Positions 18,029 through 27,038 are shown, counted from the stretch's first letter. The stretch is DNA of 64,000 nt from Halanaerobiales bacterium (GCA_029981855.1 JARRCS010000001.1:172566-236565), one strand, 5' to 3'. Notes: generated by a model not told the origin, from the letters alone. Made by a program: numbers and translations.

Positions 18029-18853
18029 ATGAGGTTTCGTACGCTTATCCTATCATTTTTAACGGTATTTATCCTGATTTCAGTATTTATTTCAGCAGAA
18101 GATTTTTTAATCTACAGGGTTAAGAAGGGTGATAGTCTATCTGAGATTGCCAGAAGTTTTGATCTAAAACTGGAGGAGCTAGTAAAGCTGAATCAGATAA
18201 AGAACCCCGATTTGATCTATATAGGACAGAGGCTGCGTATACCTGCTGAGGAGGTTGAATATACCGTTAAGAGGGGGGATACCCTCCGGGAGATTGCCAG
18301 TAATTTTAAGGTTAAAATGGAGAAACTGGTAACTATTAATCATCTGGCTAATCCCGATAGGATATATACCGGCCAGAAACTGATTATACCAGTATCCCGG
18401 AACCGGGATAGGTATCAACTGGTTTCCCGCTCAAGACAGGATAATTTCATCTGGCCTGCTCAGGGAGAGATAACCTCACCTTACGGGTGTAGAGATCACC
18501 CAATCCTGGGCCGGAGGGAGTTTCATACGGGAATAGATATTGCCGTTCCGATAGGCAGTCCGATCTATGCTGCAGCTGATGGTGTGGTTATCTTTAGCGG
18601 CTGGTCAAGAGGATATGGTAATTTAATAATAATCAAGCACCGTGAGGACCGCCAGACCTTCTACGGTCATAATATTGAATTATTGGTTAAGAAGGGGGAT
18701 ATAATAAAACAGGGAAAGATTATTGCTTTAAGCGGTAGTACCGGTCTCTCTACCGGCCCGCACCTCCATTTTGAGATTAGGATTAAGGGAAAGGCCTATG
18801 ATCCGATGAGATTTCTTAATCAAAGATATTTTAGAAACGACTTTAGGATATGA
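18029..18853 (+). CDS. LysM-LysM-M23 peptidoglycan endopeptidase
   Basis: 274 residues: signal peptide or anchor (1-23), LysM at about 28-72 and 77-121, and an M23 (LytM/DD-endopeptidase) domain at about 150-265. The zinc ligands are present: H166 and D170 in FHTGID and the HLHFE motif (H245, H247). It should act outside the membrane on cross-links of peptidoglycan bound through LysM. The last codon region overlaps the ribosome site of the next small gene. A second enzyme of the same design is at 23957. Confidence 0.92.
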   Translation: MRFRTLILSFLTVFILISVFISAEDFLIYRVKKGDSLSEIARSFDLKLEELVKLNQIKNPDLIYIGQRLRIPAEEVEYTVKRGDTLREIASNFKVKMEKLVTINHLANPDRIYTGQKLIIPVSRNRDRYQLVSRSRQDNFIWPAQGEITSPYGCRDHPILGRREFHTGIDIAVPIGSPIYAAADGVVIFSGWSRGYGNLIIIKHREDRQTFYGHNIELLVKKGDIIKQGKIIALSGSTGLSTGPHLHFEIRIKGKAYDPMRFLNQRYFRNDFRI

Positions 18854-18864
18854 AAGGAGTTTTT

Positions 18865-19068
18865 ATGAATAAGAATGATAAAATAGATGCCATAATTGAT
18901 TTTGTCACATCACATCCGGAGTCGACTGCTAGCAGGACTATTATGAGAAGGTATTTTCTCAGTAATGATATGTATGAATCAAGTAAAGAGCTAGGTTTTG
19001 AATTAAAGGATATTCTACAGAAGGAAGAAAGGGATGAGATTGATTTCTGCTATTACCTGGTAAAGTAA
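18865..19068 (+). CDS. Small conserved-looking protein, function unknown
   Basis: 67 residues starting at ATG 18865, 5 bases after GAAAGGAG. It directly follows the M23 gene and is probably co-transcribed. It is mixed alpha-helical and charged (IDAIIDFVTSHPESTASRTI, then LGFELKDILQKEERDEID), soluble, without cysteine pairs or recognisable motifs. The N-terminal half could be a helix-turn-helix but I cannot support that. No function assigned. Confidence 0.6.
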   Translation: MNKNDKIDAIIDFVTSHPESTASRTIMRRYFLSNDMYESSKELGFELKDILQKEERDEIDFCYYLVK

Positions 19069-19141
19069 ACCTCTCCATTTATTGGCTAATTATCTCCACC
19101 CCAAAAAAGTTGCATGGAGTTCTTGACTAGTTTAAATAAAT

Positions 19142-19170
19142 TTGACAAAAGACCCTCTCTCCTGTAAAAT
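19142..19170 (+). promoter_or_regulatory. Promoter of the MBL-fold hydrolase gene
   Basis: TTGACA at 19142-19147 and TAAAAT at 19165-19170 with a 17-base spacer, about 35 bases before the coding start. Confidence 0.75.
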
Positions 19171-19206
19171 CCTATTAGAAATATAAGGGGAAGAGGATGA
19201 TTTGCT

Positions 19207-19968
19207 TTGCAGATAATCTTTCTTGGTACAGGTACCTCCTCCGGTGTCCCGGTAGTGGGCTGCAACTGTGAGACCTGTAGATCAACTAATCCCAAAAACA
19301 GACGTTACCGTTCATCTCTGTACATAGAGGTTGACCAGTTATCTTTATTGATAGATACCCCGCCCGAACTGCGTCTGCAGTTTTTGGAAAACGGAATTAC
19401 TCAGGTTGATGCAATTTTATTCACCCATCCCCATGCGGATCACCTGATGGGGTTTGATGATATCAGGGCTATCAACCGTTTGACTGATAAGGTTATTCCC
19501 TGTTTTGGTAATAGTATGACTGTTAATGAGATTAAAAATATCTTTCCCTATATCTTTAATGCAATGCAAAAGGGTGGGGGTTTACCGAAGGTTTCCTTTC
19601 ATGAGGTTAGTTCTCCTTTTTTGATTAAGGATACTAAGATCCATCCCTTGCCGGTAAAACACGGTATTCTGGACATTTTCGGCTACAGAATCGGTAAGAT
19701 GGCCTATATTACTGATTGTAGTCATATCCCTGATGAAACTTATAACCTGCTGGCAGGAATTGAGTTATTAATCTTAGATGCCTTGAGATACCGGCCGCAT
19801 CCTACCCATATGAACTTGGAAGAGGCATTAGAAGTGGTTAATAAACTGAAGGTTCCCAGGGCTTACTTTACCCATCTGGCCCATAATCTTGAACATGAGA
19901 AGGTTAACCGGGAATTACCTGATCATGTTCAGCTGGCTTATGATGGATTAAGGCTAGAGATTTATTAG
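19207..19968 (+). CDS. MBL-fold hydrolase of the PhnP type
   Basis: 253 residues. GTGTSSGVPVVGCNCETCRS carries a Cys pair for a structural zinc as in PhnP; THPHADHLMGFDDIR is the metallo-beta-lactamase metal motif, with YITDCSHIPD and a C-terminal FTHLAHNLEH completing the dinuclear site. PhnP hydrolyses cyclic phosphodiesters, but no phn genes are nearby, so the substrate is open. The start is TTG at 19207, about 10 bases after GGAAGAGG. Monocistronic or leading into trmL. Confidence 0.87.
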   Translation: MQIIFLGTGTSSGVPVVGCNCETCRSTNPKNRRYRSSLYIEVDQLSLLIDTPPELRLQFLENGITQVDAILFTHPHADHLMGFDDIRAINRLTDKVIPCFGNSMTVNEIKNIFPYIFNAMQKGGGLPKVSFHEVSSPFLIKDTKIHPLPVKHGILDIFGYRIGKMAYITDCSHIPDETYNLLAGIELLILDALRYRPHPTHMNLEEALEVVNKLKVPRAYFTHLAHNLEHEKVNRELPDHVQLAYDGLRLEIY

Positions 19969-20061
19969 CTCCCAGGAGCTCTCCGGCAGAAGATATTAGG
20001 CACTTTTTTCATCTATTTGCAGTCTTATTTATAGCTTATATTTATCGAGAGGGTTGATAAG

Positions 20062-20550
20062 ATGCGGATAGTTCTAGTTGAACCGGAAATTCCTCAGAAT
20101 ACCGGGAATATTGCCCGGACCTGTGCAGTTACCGGAAGCAGTCTTTATCTGGTACGCCCGCTGGGTTTTTCAACCGATGATCGCTATTTGAAGAGGGCAG
20201 GTCTTGACTACTGGGATAAGTTAGATGTTCATTACTTTGATTCACTGGAGGAATTAATGGGTGATTTTCCGGATAATAATTTTTATTTTGCTACTACCAA
20301 GGCTGCCAATTCCTATGATGAGGTAGCATATACCTATGATGATTTCCTGGTTTTTGGTAAGGAAACGGCCGGTCTGCCCGAAGACCTGCTGAAAAGAAAT
20401 CTGGATAGATGCATCAGGATACCGATGGCCGATGAAATCAGGTCTTTAAATCTGGCCAATTCAGTGGCGATTATTCTCTATGAGGCCCTCCGCCAGCTCG
20501 GTTTTCCCGGGTTAGAGAAGAAAGGTAAGTTCAAAGGAAAGGGGGAATAA
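20062..20550 (+). CDS. trmL: tRNA (cytidine/uridine-34 2'-O)-methyltransferase TrmL
   Basis: 162 residues, SPOUT fold. VEPEIPQNTGNIARTCAVTG at the N-terminus, LVFGKETAGLPEDLL and the knot region IPMADEIRSLNLANSVAIIL are diagnostic for TrmL, which methylates the wobble ribose of tRNA-Leu isoacceptors. Length is standard. The start ATG follows GAGAGGGTTGATAAG. The downstream M42 gene begins 1 base after its stop. Confidence 0.93.
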   Translation: MRIVLVEPEIPQNTGNIARTCAVTGSSLYLVRPLGFSTDDRYLKRAGLDYWDKLDVHYFDSLEELMGDFPDNNFYFATTKAANSYDEVAYTYDDFLVFGKETAGLPEDLLKRNLDRCIRIPMADEIRSLNLANSVAIILYEALRQLGFPGLEKKGKFKGKGE

Positions 20551-20551
20551 A

Positions 20552-21604
20552 ATGACCAATCAGGAGCTACTTAAATGCTTGACGGAAGTAGATGGTGTTT
20601 CGGGATATGAGCAGAAGGTAAGCAGATTGATTGCAGATGCCTGTAAACCTTACTGTGATGAGATTAAGATGGACAAGATGGGAAACCTGATGGTGGTTAA
20701 AAGGGCCGGGATTGATGATGCACCTAAAGTTATGCTGGCCGCTCATATGGATGAGATTGGTTTGATTATAACCAGAATTGAAAAGGAGGGTTTTCTGCGC
20801 TTTACCAGTGTTGGGGGGATAGACCCTAGAACCCTGCTGGCTCAGGAAGTTACTGTCCGCGGTAGGGAAGATATTCCCGGTGTTATCGGGGCCAAGCCTC
20901 CCCATCTTACCAGTAAAAAAGAGAGGAAAAAGGCTGTCGAAATGGAGAAGATGTTCATCGATGTTGGTATGAGTAAAGACCAGGTAGAAAAGAAGATATC
21001 TGTCGGTGACCTGGTAACCATTGACAGGGAGTTTATTACCTTACATAATGATTTTGCTGCTGGAAAATCGATGGATGACCGGGCCGGTGTACTGGTGCTT
21101 TTTCAGACCCTGAAAGAGTTACAGTATCTAAAGTCAAACCTTGACCTGTATGCGGTAGCAACCGTGCAGGAGGAGGTAGGAATCAGGGGAGCAATTACCA
21201 GTACCTTTACCATCAACCCCGATATTGGAATAGCTATTGATGTCTGTCATGCGACTATGCCCGGGGTTGATGAGGAGGATGCAGCGGAGATGGGTAAGGG
21301 GCCAGCCATCGGTTTCGGCCCTCATGTTCATCCGAAAATATTCAAGAAACTAAAGGAAATAGCAGAAGAGGTAGATCTGGATTATCAGATAGAGCCCTCA
21401 CCTTACCCGGGCGGAACCGATGCCTGGGGCATTCAGGTGGCCAGAACTGGTGTGGCCTCGGGTCTGGTGTCAATACCCTTGAGGTATATGCATACCTCGG
21501 TGGAGATGCTATCCCTTGATGATATTAAAAGGAGTGGACAGCTTTTAGCCCAGTTCGTAGCCCGGATTGATTCAGATTTTGTGGAGGGATTAAAATGCTA
21601 TTAA
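20552..21604 (+). CDS. M42-family aminopeptidase, first of three
   Basis: 350 residues. Binuclear zinc motifs of M42 (glutamyl aminopeptidase/FrvX/YsdC): LAAHMDEIGL, KSMDDRAGV, the catalytic Glu pair in TVQEEVGIRG, AIDVCHATMPG and PGGTDAWGIQ. These enzymes form dodecameric tetrahedral cages degrading short peptides in the cytoplasm. The start ATG lies behind AAAGGGGGAATAA. It heads a run of three adjacent paralogues whose reading frames touch or overlap, so one transcript is likely. Confidence 0.92.
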   Translation: MTNQELLKCLTEVDGVSGYEQKVSRLIADACKPYCDEIKMDKMGNLMVVKRAGIDDAPKVMLAAHMDEIGLIITRIEKEGFLRFTSVGGIDPRTLLAQEVTVRGREDIPGVIGAKPPHLTSKKERKKAVEMEKMFIDVGMSKDQVEKKISVGDLVTIDREFITLHNDFAAGKSMDDRAGVLVLFQTLKELQYLKSNLDLYAVATVQEEVGIRGAITSTFTINPDIGIAIDVCHATMPGVDEEDAAEMGKGPAIGFGPHVHPKIFKKLKEIAEEVDLDYQIEPSPYPGGTDAWGIQVARTGVASGLVSIPLRYMHTSVEMLSLDDIKRSGQLLAQFVARIDSDFVEGLKCY

Positions 21605-22617
21605 AGAGGTTGACCGAAGCTGCAGGTGTTTCCAGTAATGAGGATGAGGTACGGGAGATTATTAAAGACGAGATAGATGGATATGTAGATGAATACTGGA
21701 CCGATATGATGGGAAACCTGATTGCTGTAAAGGGTAAGGAAAAAGCTGGCCCCCGGGTTGTTCTTGCTGCCCATATGGATGAGGTGGGTTTGATGATCAG
21801 TAAGATAGAAGACAGCGGTCTTTTGAAGTTTAAAACAGTAGGCGGCATTGACGAGAGGGTTTTAGTTTCCAAGCCCCTGCTGGTAGGCAGGAAGAAAATA
21901 CCCGGTGTTATCGGGGCTAAGGCTATCCATCTTCAGGAGAAGGAGGAGAGGGAAAAACCTATTCCCCTCAAGGAATTATATATAGATATTGGGGTTAAGG
22001 ATAAAAAAGAGGCTGAGAAACTGGTTGAAGTAGGTGAGCTTGCTGTCTTTAGCACCAGGTTTTCCCGTCTGGGTTCTAACTATGCTAAGGGCAAGGCCTT
22101 TGATGACCGGGTTGGCTGTGCAGCCATTATTGAAATTATGAAGGAAGAAGAGTTTGCCTTCCCTGTATACGGGGTATTTGCCGTCCAGGAAGAGGTTGGC
22201 CTTAGGGGTGCTGCCAGGGCGGCCTATGCCATCGAACCGGACCTGGCTATCGAACTGGAGGGTACTTCAGCCTCTGATGTTCCCGGTACGGAAGAACACG
22301 GTTATTCGACTACGGTAGGGGAAGGCCCTGCTATCACGCTGATGGACAGTTCTGTTATTACCCATAAAAAGATTCTCCAGGGGTTGATAAAAGCTGCCGA
22401 GAAATATAAGATTAAATATCAATTCAGAAGGACTAATTTTGGTGGTACGGATGCAGGGATGATTAGTCTGGTAAAGGAAGGTATTCCCGCAACCGTTATT
22501 TCATTGCCCTGCAGGTATATACATTCACCGGTTTCCCTGATGAATTTAAATGATTTTGCGGGTATGAAAGCACTGGTAAGTGCCTACTTGAAAGAACTGG
22601 AAAGGGAGGGATTTTAA
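21595..22617 (+). CDS. M42-family aminopeptidase, second of three
   Basis: 340 residues. Same motif set: LAAHMDEVGLMI, KAFDDRVGC, AVQEEVGLRGAA, ELEGTSASDVPG and FGGTDAGMI. The position after the metal-binding acidic residue reads LEGT where the first paralogue has IDVCHA, hinting at a different specificity. The ATG overlaps the end of the first paralogue by 10 bases behind GGAGGG, showing translational coupling. Confidence 0.92.
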   Translation: MLLKRLTEAAGVSSNEDEVREIIKDEIDGYVDEYWTDMMGNLIAVKGKEKAGPRVVLAAHMDEVGLMISKIEDSGLLKFKTVGGIDERVLVSKPLLVGRKKIPGVIGAKAIHLQEKEEREKPIPLKELYIDIGVKDKKEAEKLVEVGELAVFSTRFSRLGSNYAKGKAFDDRVGCAAIIEIMKEEEFAFPVYGVFAVQEEVGLRGAARAAYAIEPDLAIELEGTSASDVPGTEEHGYSTTVGEGPAITLMDSSVITHKKILQGLIKAAEKYKIKYQFRRTNFGGTDAGMISLVKEGIPATVISLPCRYIHSPVSLMNLNDFAGMKALVSAYLKELEREGF

Positions 22618-23610
22618 TTGCAAGATCTAATCAAGGAGATAACGGCAGTTTTTGGCCCATCGGGTAGTGAAGAAAAGATAAGGGAAGTAATTAAGAATAA
22701 AATTAGCGATTATGTTGACGAGGTTGAGACCGATAAACTGGGTAATCTGATTGCTTATAAAAAAGGGAATGGTCAGGGCAAAAGGATTATGCTGGCCGCT
22801 CACATGGATCAGATCGGTCTGCTGGTGACCCATATAGATGATGATGGTTTTCTGCGTTTTACCAATATCGGCGGGGTAAAACCCCACCGTCTGATCGGCC
22901 AGAGATTTATCTTTGCCGATGGTACTGTCGGGACAGTCGGTGTAGAAAAGGTTGATGAGGAGAAAGATATCAAGCTCGATAAACTTTATCTTGATATCGG
23001 TGCCTCCTCAAAGGATGAAGCAACCAAAAGGGCCAGGATAGGGGATAGTGTTGTTTATTATCCTCAATTTAATCTATCAGGTAACAGGATAATCTCCAGT
23101 TATCTAGATGACCGGATCGGTTGTATTGTCCTGATTAAGGTACTTGAAGAACTGAAAGAGTCACCCCATGACATCTATTTTGTCTTTACCGTCCAGGAGG
23201 AGGTAGGCTTAAGGGGGGCCAGAACTGCCGCCTATAAGATTGAGCCCGATCTGGCAATAGCCGTTGATGTGACGGCAACCGGTGATACCCCTAAAGCACC
23301 TACTATGGCCGTTTCCCTCGGGGATGGAGCAGCAATCAAGATTAAGGATTCGGCAAGTATTACCCATCCCATGATCAAGGAGCTCTTAATTTCTACCGCT
23401 GAGAAATATAATATTAAATACCAGCTGGAGGTCCTGGAGCGCGGCGGTACCGATGCCGGTTCTATCCATTTGACAAAGGGAGGTATTCCTTCTGGAACTG
23501 TCTCCATACCAACTCGCTACATCCATTCCCCGGCTGAGATGGCAGATCTGGGTGATGTTGAAGAAAGCATCAGACTTCTAACAAAACTACTGGAAGAAGA
23601 AATAGAATAG
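22618..23610 (+). CDS. M42-family aminopeptidase, third of three
   Basis: 330 residues, starting at TTG directly after the stop of the second paralogue with GGGAGGG 7-8 bases upstream. Motifs: LAAHMDQIGLLV (Gln where the other two have Glu), SYLDDRIGC, TVQEEVGLRGAR, AVDVTATGDTP and RGGTDAGSIH. Different charge near the active site suggests the three copies form subunits of different specificity, as for TET1-3 in archaea; this is inference. Confidence 0.92.
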   Translation: MQDLIKEITAVFGPSGSEEKIREVIKNKISDYVDEVETDKLGNLIAYKKGNGQGKRIMLAAHMDQIGLLVTHIDDDGFLRFTNIGGVKPHRLIGQRFIFADGTVGTVGVEKVDEEKDIKLDKLYLDIGASSKDEATKRARIGDSVVYYPQFNLSGNRIISSYLDDRIGCIVLIKVLEELKESPHDIYFVFTVQEEVGLRGARTAAYKIEPDLAIAVDVTATGDTPKAPTMAVSLGDGAAIKIKDSASITHPMIKELLISTAEKYNIKYQLEVLERGGTDAGSIHLTKGGIPSGTVSIPTRYIHSPAEMADLGDVEESIRLLTKLLEEEIE

Positions 23611-23786
23611 CTTACTTTGCAGTGATTTACTCTGCAGGATATCTTTTAGCAAAGCCGTTAATTTTTTTATTTATTTTTTCTTTTAAGCAGGATTTTACTA
23701 CTTCAATATAGAATAGTAATATGTATGAATATGTCCGTATATTTTTAGCTTTTACCCTGGGTAGTTGATTTTGCTAAATACGTGGC

Positions 23787-23890
23787 ATTTAGAACAAATT
23801 GTCTTCGCCATAATATTCAATAATGTAAATTTGTTGATATCGGAAACTATGTTATCTACATAACATAGTTTCTTGGGTATTGGAAAATTG
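23787..23890 (+). repeat. Two-hairpin intergenic repeat, copy A
   Basis: One of three related about 95-base elements (others near 31182 and 48103). Stem 1: AACAAATT 23793-23800 with AATTTGTT 23828-23835. Stem 2: a perfect 13-bp hairpin, 23843-23855 with 23860-23872, loop CTAC. Between the stems is CTTCGCCATAATATTCAATAA. The surrounding non-coding stretch 23611-23953 holds nothing else I can identify apart from the ribosome site of the next gene. Confidence 0.75.
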
Positions 23891-23956
23891 GTTTCTATTC
23901 AATTAAGAAATATAGCAAATCAATTAAACTATGAGTAGTAGAGAAGGGGGTGTATG

Positions 23957-24979
23957 ATGCCGGGGAAGTATCTAAGGGTTTTCTTTCTGCTGATGATAGC
24001 GATTCTTCTTTTTACCTCAGCTACCTTTGCCGTTAAGCTGGAGCTCGGTGATAGGGGCCTGGAGGTCGAAAAGGTGCAGCAGTATCTATTTAATTTAGGT
24101 TATGATATTACCGTTGATGGTATTTATGGATATCATACCAGAGAGGTTGTTAAAGATTTTCAGTTAAGTAATGGGTTAACCGTAGATGGTATTGTTGGTA
24201 AAGAGACAATTGCTTTACTGGAAGAGACAGCGAAGGATATTAAGTATACGGTAAAAATGGGTGATACTTTATCTGAGCTTGCCTTGAAGTTTAATACTAC
24301 TGTGGATGATATTAAAGAGGCGAACAACCTGAGATCAGATTTAATTAAGATCGGAGAGGAACTGGTCATTCCTAAAACAGGTCTTGGTGGTGGAGAAGAG
24401 GAGAGGTTATATGCCACAATCCATCATCAGGTTCAGCCGGGTGATGCCCTATCACTCCTGGCCAAGAAATATGGTACGGATATTCAGACCATAAAACTGG
24501 CTAACAACCTGCACAGTGACCGGATCTATGTTGGTGATACCCTTATCATACCGCATGTTAAAAGGGAAGTAAATAGACCCTTCCGTTTAACCAGGGGTGC
24601 TTTAATCTGGCCTGTACTGGGTAGGATTTCATCCGGTTATGGTTACAGGACCAATCCTATTAATAAGACCAGGGAATTTCATGAAGGGATTGATATAGCC
24701 GTACCGCTGGGCACCAAAATCAGGGCTGCGGCCGGTGGCACTGTAGTGCAGAGTGGCTGGGTTAAAGGTTATGGAAAGGCGATAGTCATTGATCATGGTG
24801 AAGGGGTTAGAACGTTATATGCTCATAATTCCCGCCTGCTGGTCAGGGCCGGAACCAGGGTAGAATTAGGACAGGTTATCGCCCTGGCGGGCAGTACGGG
24901 CTTAAGTACCGGCTCCCACCTTCATTTTAGTATATATGTAAACGGTAAGAGTGTTGATCCCATGAGGTATTTACCTTAA
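23957..24979 (+). CDS. PG-binding, LysM x2 and M23 endopeptidase
   Basis: About 340 residues: signal peptide, a peptidoglycan-binding-1 repeat at about residues 30-88 (LGDRGLEVEKVQQYLFNLGY), LysM at about 97-140 and 157-200, and an M23 domain with zinc ligands in FHEGID (about H243, D247) and HLHF. An envelope-acting cross-link endopeptidase, a paralogue of 18029 with an extra wall-binding module. ATG 23957 is 6 bases from AAGGGGG; ATG 23954 is only 3 bases away. It ends at a terminator. Confidence 0.92.
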   Translation: MPGKYLRVFFLLMIAILLFTSATFAVKLELGDRGLEVEKVQQYLFNLGYDITVDGIYGYHTREVVKDFQLSNGLTVDGIVGKETIALLEETAKDIKYTVKMGDTLSELALKFNTTVDDIKEANNLRSDLIKIGEELVIPKTGLGGGEEERLYATIHHQVQPGDALSLLAKKYGTDIQTIKLANNLHSDRIYVGDTLIIPHVKREVNRPFRLTRGALIWPVLGRISSGYGYRTNPINKTREFHEGIDIAVPLGTKIRAAAGGTVVQSGWVKGYGKAIVIDHGEGVRTLYAHNSRLLVRAGTRVELGQVIALAGSTGLSTGSHLHFSIYVNGKSVDPMRYLP

Positions 24980-24989
24980 GATATGAAGG

Positions 24990-25029
24990 AAAGCCATAAT
25001 ACATTTTACGATGTGTTATGGCTTTTTTT
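24990..25029 (+). terminator. Terminator after the M23 gene
   Basis: AAAGCCATAATACAT pairs with ATGTGTTATGGCTTT (one mismatch), then TTTTT. Confidence 0.9.
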
Positions 25030-25040
25030 GAGAAAAGCTC

Positions 25041-25069
25041 TTGACGAATATTCGAGATTATGTTACAAT
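25041..25069 (+). promoter_or_regulatory. Promoter of the T-box leader
   Basis: TTGACG at 25041-25046 and TACAAT at 25064-25069, spacer 17. The leader RNA would start near 25076. Confidence 0.75.
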
Positions 25070-25119
25070 TTTACCAAATTTATAAGAGAAAAACATAGAA
25101 GGAGAGTAGTAGAAAGGGA

Positions 25120-25334
25120 AGTAATTCCAGAGAGCTATCGGTTGTTGGAAGATAGTATTACTAACTTTCGAACTCGCTCCGGAGTTGTTAATTTGAAATT
25201 TTAGTAGAATTAACCGGTTTCCTTCCGTTATAAGGCAAGAGGGATTCTATCTAAACTGTAATTTGATAGAATAACTAGAGTGGTAACGCGAAATAATCCT
25301 TTCGTCTCTAGAACCGGGGCGGAAGGTTTTTTTA
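25120..25334 (+). promoter_or_regulatory. T-box leader, probable leucine (CUC) specifier
   Basis: The Stem I start (AGAGAGCTATCGGTTG, GGAAGATAGTA) is followed by CGAACTCGCTCCGGAG, in which CTC at 25173-25175 takes the specifier position. The T-box itself reads AGAGTGGTAACGCG (25277-25290); UGGU fits a tRNA with discriminator A, as in tRNA-Leu. The competing terminator is CCTTTCG 25298-25304 with CGGAAGG 25320-25326 plus a T run. The class is certain; the specifier is read from position only. Confidence 0.9.
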
Positions 25335-25373
25335 TTAATTGAGTAGCAAGGAGCAGGAGGAGGTTATTAAAAA

Positions 25374-27038
25374 ATGGGAGAAGAGTTTAACATTACTATA
25401 GGTGATCTGTTGGATCAGAAGGCATCTCAATATCCCGATAATGATGCTGTTGTTTATGTAGAGGAAGATATTAAATACACTTACCAACAGTTCAGGGATA
25501 TTTGTAATTTAGCGGCAAAAGGTTTTATGGGACTGGGAATTGAGGTAGGTGATCACGTAGCAGTCTGGGCTGAAAATCAGCCTGAATGGCTAATTACTCA
25601 ATTTGCTACTGGTAAGATGGGCGGGATTTTGGTTACAGTTAATACTAATTATCGGGCTATGGAGTTGGAGTATCTATTAAAGCATTCTGATGCTCAGACA
25701 TTGATTCTTTCTGAAGGATTAAGGGTGAGTTACCCGGAAATTTTATATGAGGTTTGTCCTGAATTGAAATATTCAAAGCCCGGCGAGTTAAGATCAAAAA
25801 ATTTACCTCATCTGAAAAATGTAATATATATTGGTAAAGGGGAGGCACCGGCCGGAATGTATCACTGGAATGATGTAATAGAAGCAGGCAGAAAAATCAG
25901 TGATGCTCAACTTAAAGAACGGCAGGACAGCCTTAATCCGGATGATGTAATTAATATGCAGTATACTTCCGGGACTACTGGTTTTCCTAAAGGAGTTATG
26001 TTAACTCATAAAAATATTATAGCTGATGCAACTTATATAGCAGAATGCATGAATTTTACTTACAAAGACCGCTTATGTATTCCTGTACCTTTTTTCCATT
26101 GTTTTGGCTGTGTTTTAGGAACTTTAGCCTGCGTAACAAAAGGGGCTACTATGGTTCCGCTGGTTAAATTTAATCCGGAAACAGTTTTAAAGACAATTGA
26201 AGCTGAAAAATGTACAGCTGTACATGGAGTGCCTACAATGTTTATATCTGAATTAGAGCATCCTAATTTTGACCAGTATGATCTTAGTTCTTTACGGACC
26301 GGAATTATGGCCGGCTCCCCCTGCCCGGTAAAAGTAATGAAACAGGTAATTAATGATATGGGAGCTCGCGAGATTACCATAGCCTATGGTCAGACTGAAG
26401 CCTCACCGGTAATTACTCAAACCAGAACCGATGACCCATTGGAAAAAAGAGTTTATACAGTTGGTAAGGCTCTGCCCAATGTAGAGGTTAAAATTGTTGA
26501 TCCGGATACGGGAGTGGAAGTGAAAAATGGAGTACAGGGTGAGTTATGTACTCGCGGCTTTCATGTGATGAAGGGTTATTATAAGATGCCTGAGGCTACA
26601 GAAGAAGTGATTGATGAAGACGGCTGGCTGCATACCGGGGATTTAGCGATTATGGATGAGGATGGTTATTGTAAAATTACCGGCCGGCTTAAAGATATGA
26701 TTATTCGCGGGGGAGAAAATATTTATCCCCGGGAGGTTGAAGAGTATTTTTATCAGCATCCCAAAATAAAAGATGTTGAAGTAGTAGGAATTCCTGATGA
26801 AAAATATGGTGAAGAAGTAATGGCTTATATCCAGTTAAAAAAAGGGGAAGAGGCTACCCCTGATGAGATATTCGAATATTTTAGGAATCGAATTTCCTGG
26901 CACAAGATTCCCAAGATAATCGAAATCGTAGATGAATTTCCGTTAACTGCTAGTGGTAAGGTGCAGAAATATAAGCTAAGAGAAAGAGCTATTGAAAAGT
27001 ATAATTTACATGATGCTGATGCTATTGAAACAGCATAA
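25374..27038 (+). CDS. Acyl-CoA synthetase (AMP-forming), T-box regulated
   Basis: 554 residues of the ANL superfamily. Adenylate-binding motif MQYTSGTTGFPKGVMLTHKN, A5 AYGQTEASPV, A7-A8 GWLHTGDLAIMDEDGYCKIT and GRLKDMIIRGGENIYPREVE, catalytic lysine in FPLTASGKVQKYKLRE. It activates a carboxylic acid to its CoA thioester; closest by memory to FadD-like short/medium-chain ligases. It is monocistronic between the T-box and a terminator. Codon choice is more AT-rich than its neighbours (as in thrC at 53905), which may mean acquisition. Control by a T-box suggests its acid substrate feeds amino acid synthesis. Confidence 0.9.
   Translation: MGEEFNITIGDLLDQKASQYPDNDAVVYVEEDIKYTYQQFRDICNLAAKGFMGLGIEVGDHVAVWAENQPEWLITQFATGKMGGILVTVNTNYRAMELEYLLKHSDAQTLILSEGLRVSYPEILYEVCPELKYSKPGELRSKNLPHLKNVIYIGKGEAPAGMYHWNDVIEAGRKISDAQLKERQDSLNPDDVINMQYTSGTTGFPKGVMLTHKNIIADATYIAECMNFTYKDRLCIPVPFFHCFGCVLGTLACVTKGATMVPLVKFNPETVLKTIEAEKCTAVHGVPTMFISELEHPNFDQYDLSSLRTGIMAGSPCPVKVMKQVINDMGAREITIAYGQTEASPVITQTRTDDPLEKRVYTVGKALPNVEVKIVDPDTGVEVKNGVQGELCTRGFHVMKGYYKMPEATEEVIDEDGWLHTGDLAIMDEDGYCKITGRLKDMIIRGGENIYPREVEEYFYQHPKIKDVEVVGIPDEKYGEEVMAYIQLKKGEEATPDEIFEYFRNRISWHKIPKIIEIVDEFPLTASGKVQKYKLRERAIEKYNLHDADAIETA

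Noticed and set aside
24983..25204. Open frame of 73 codons before the acyl-CoA ligase
   Set aside because: It runs over a terminator, the promoter and T-box Stem I, has no ribosome site and no protein-like features.
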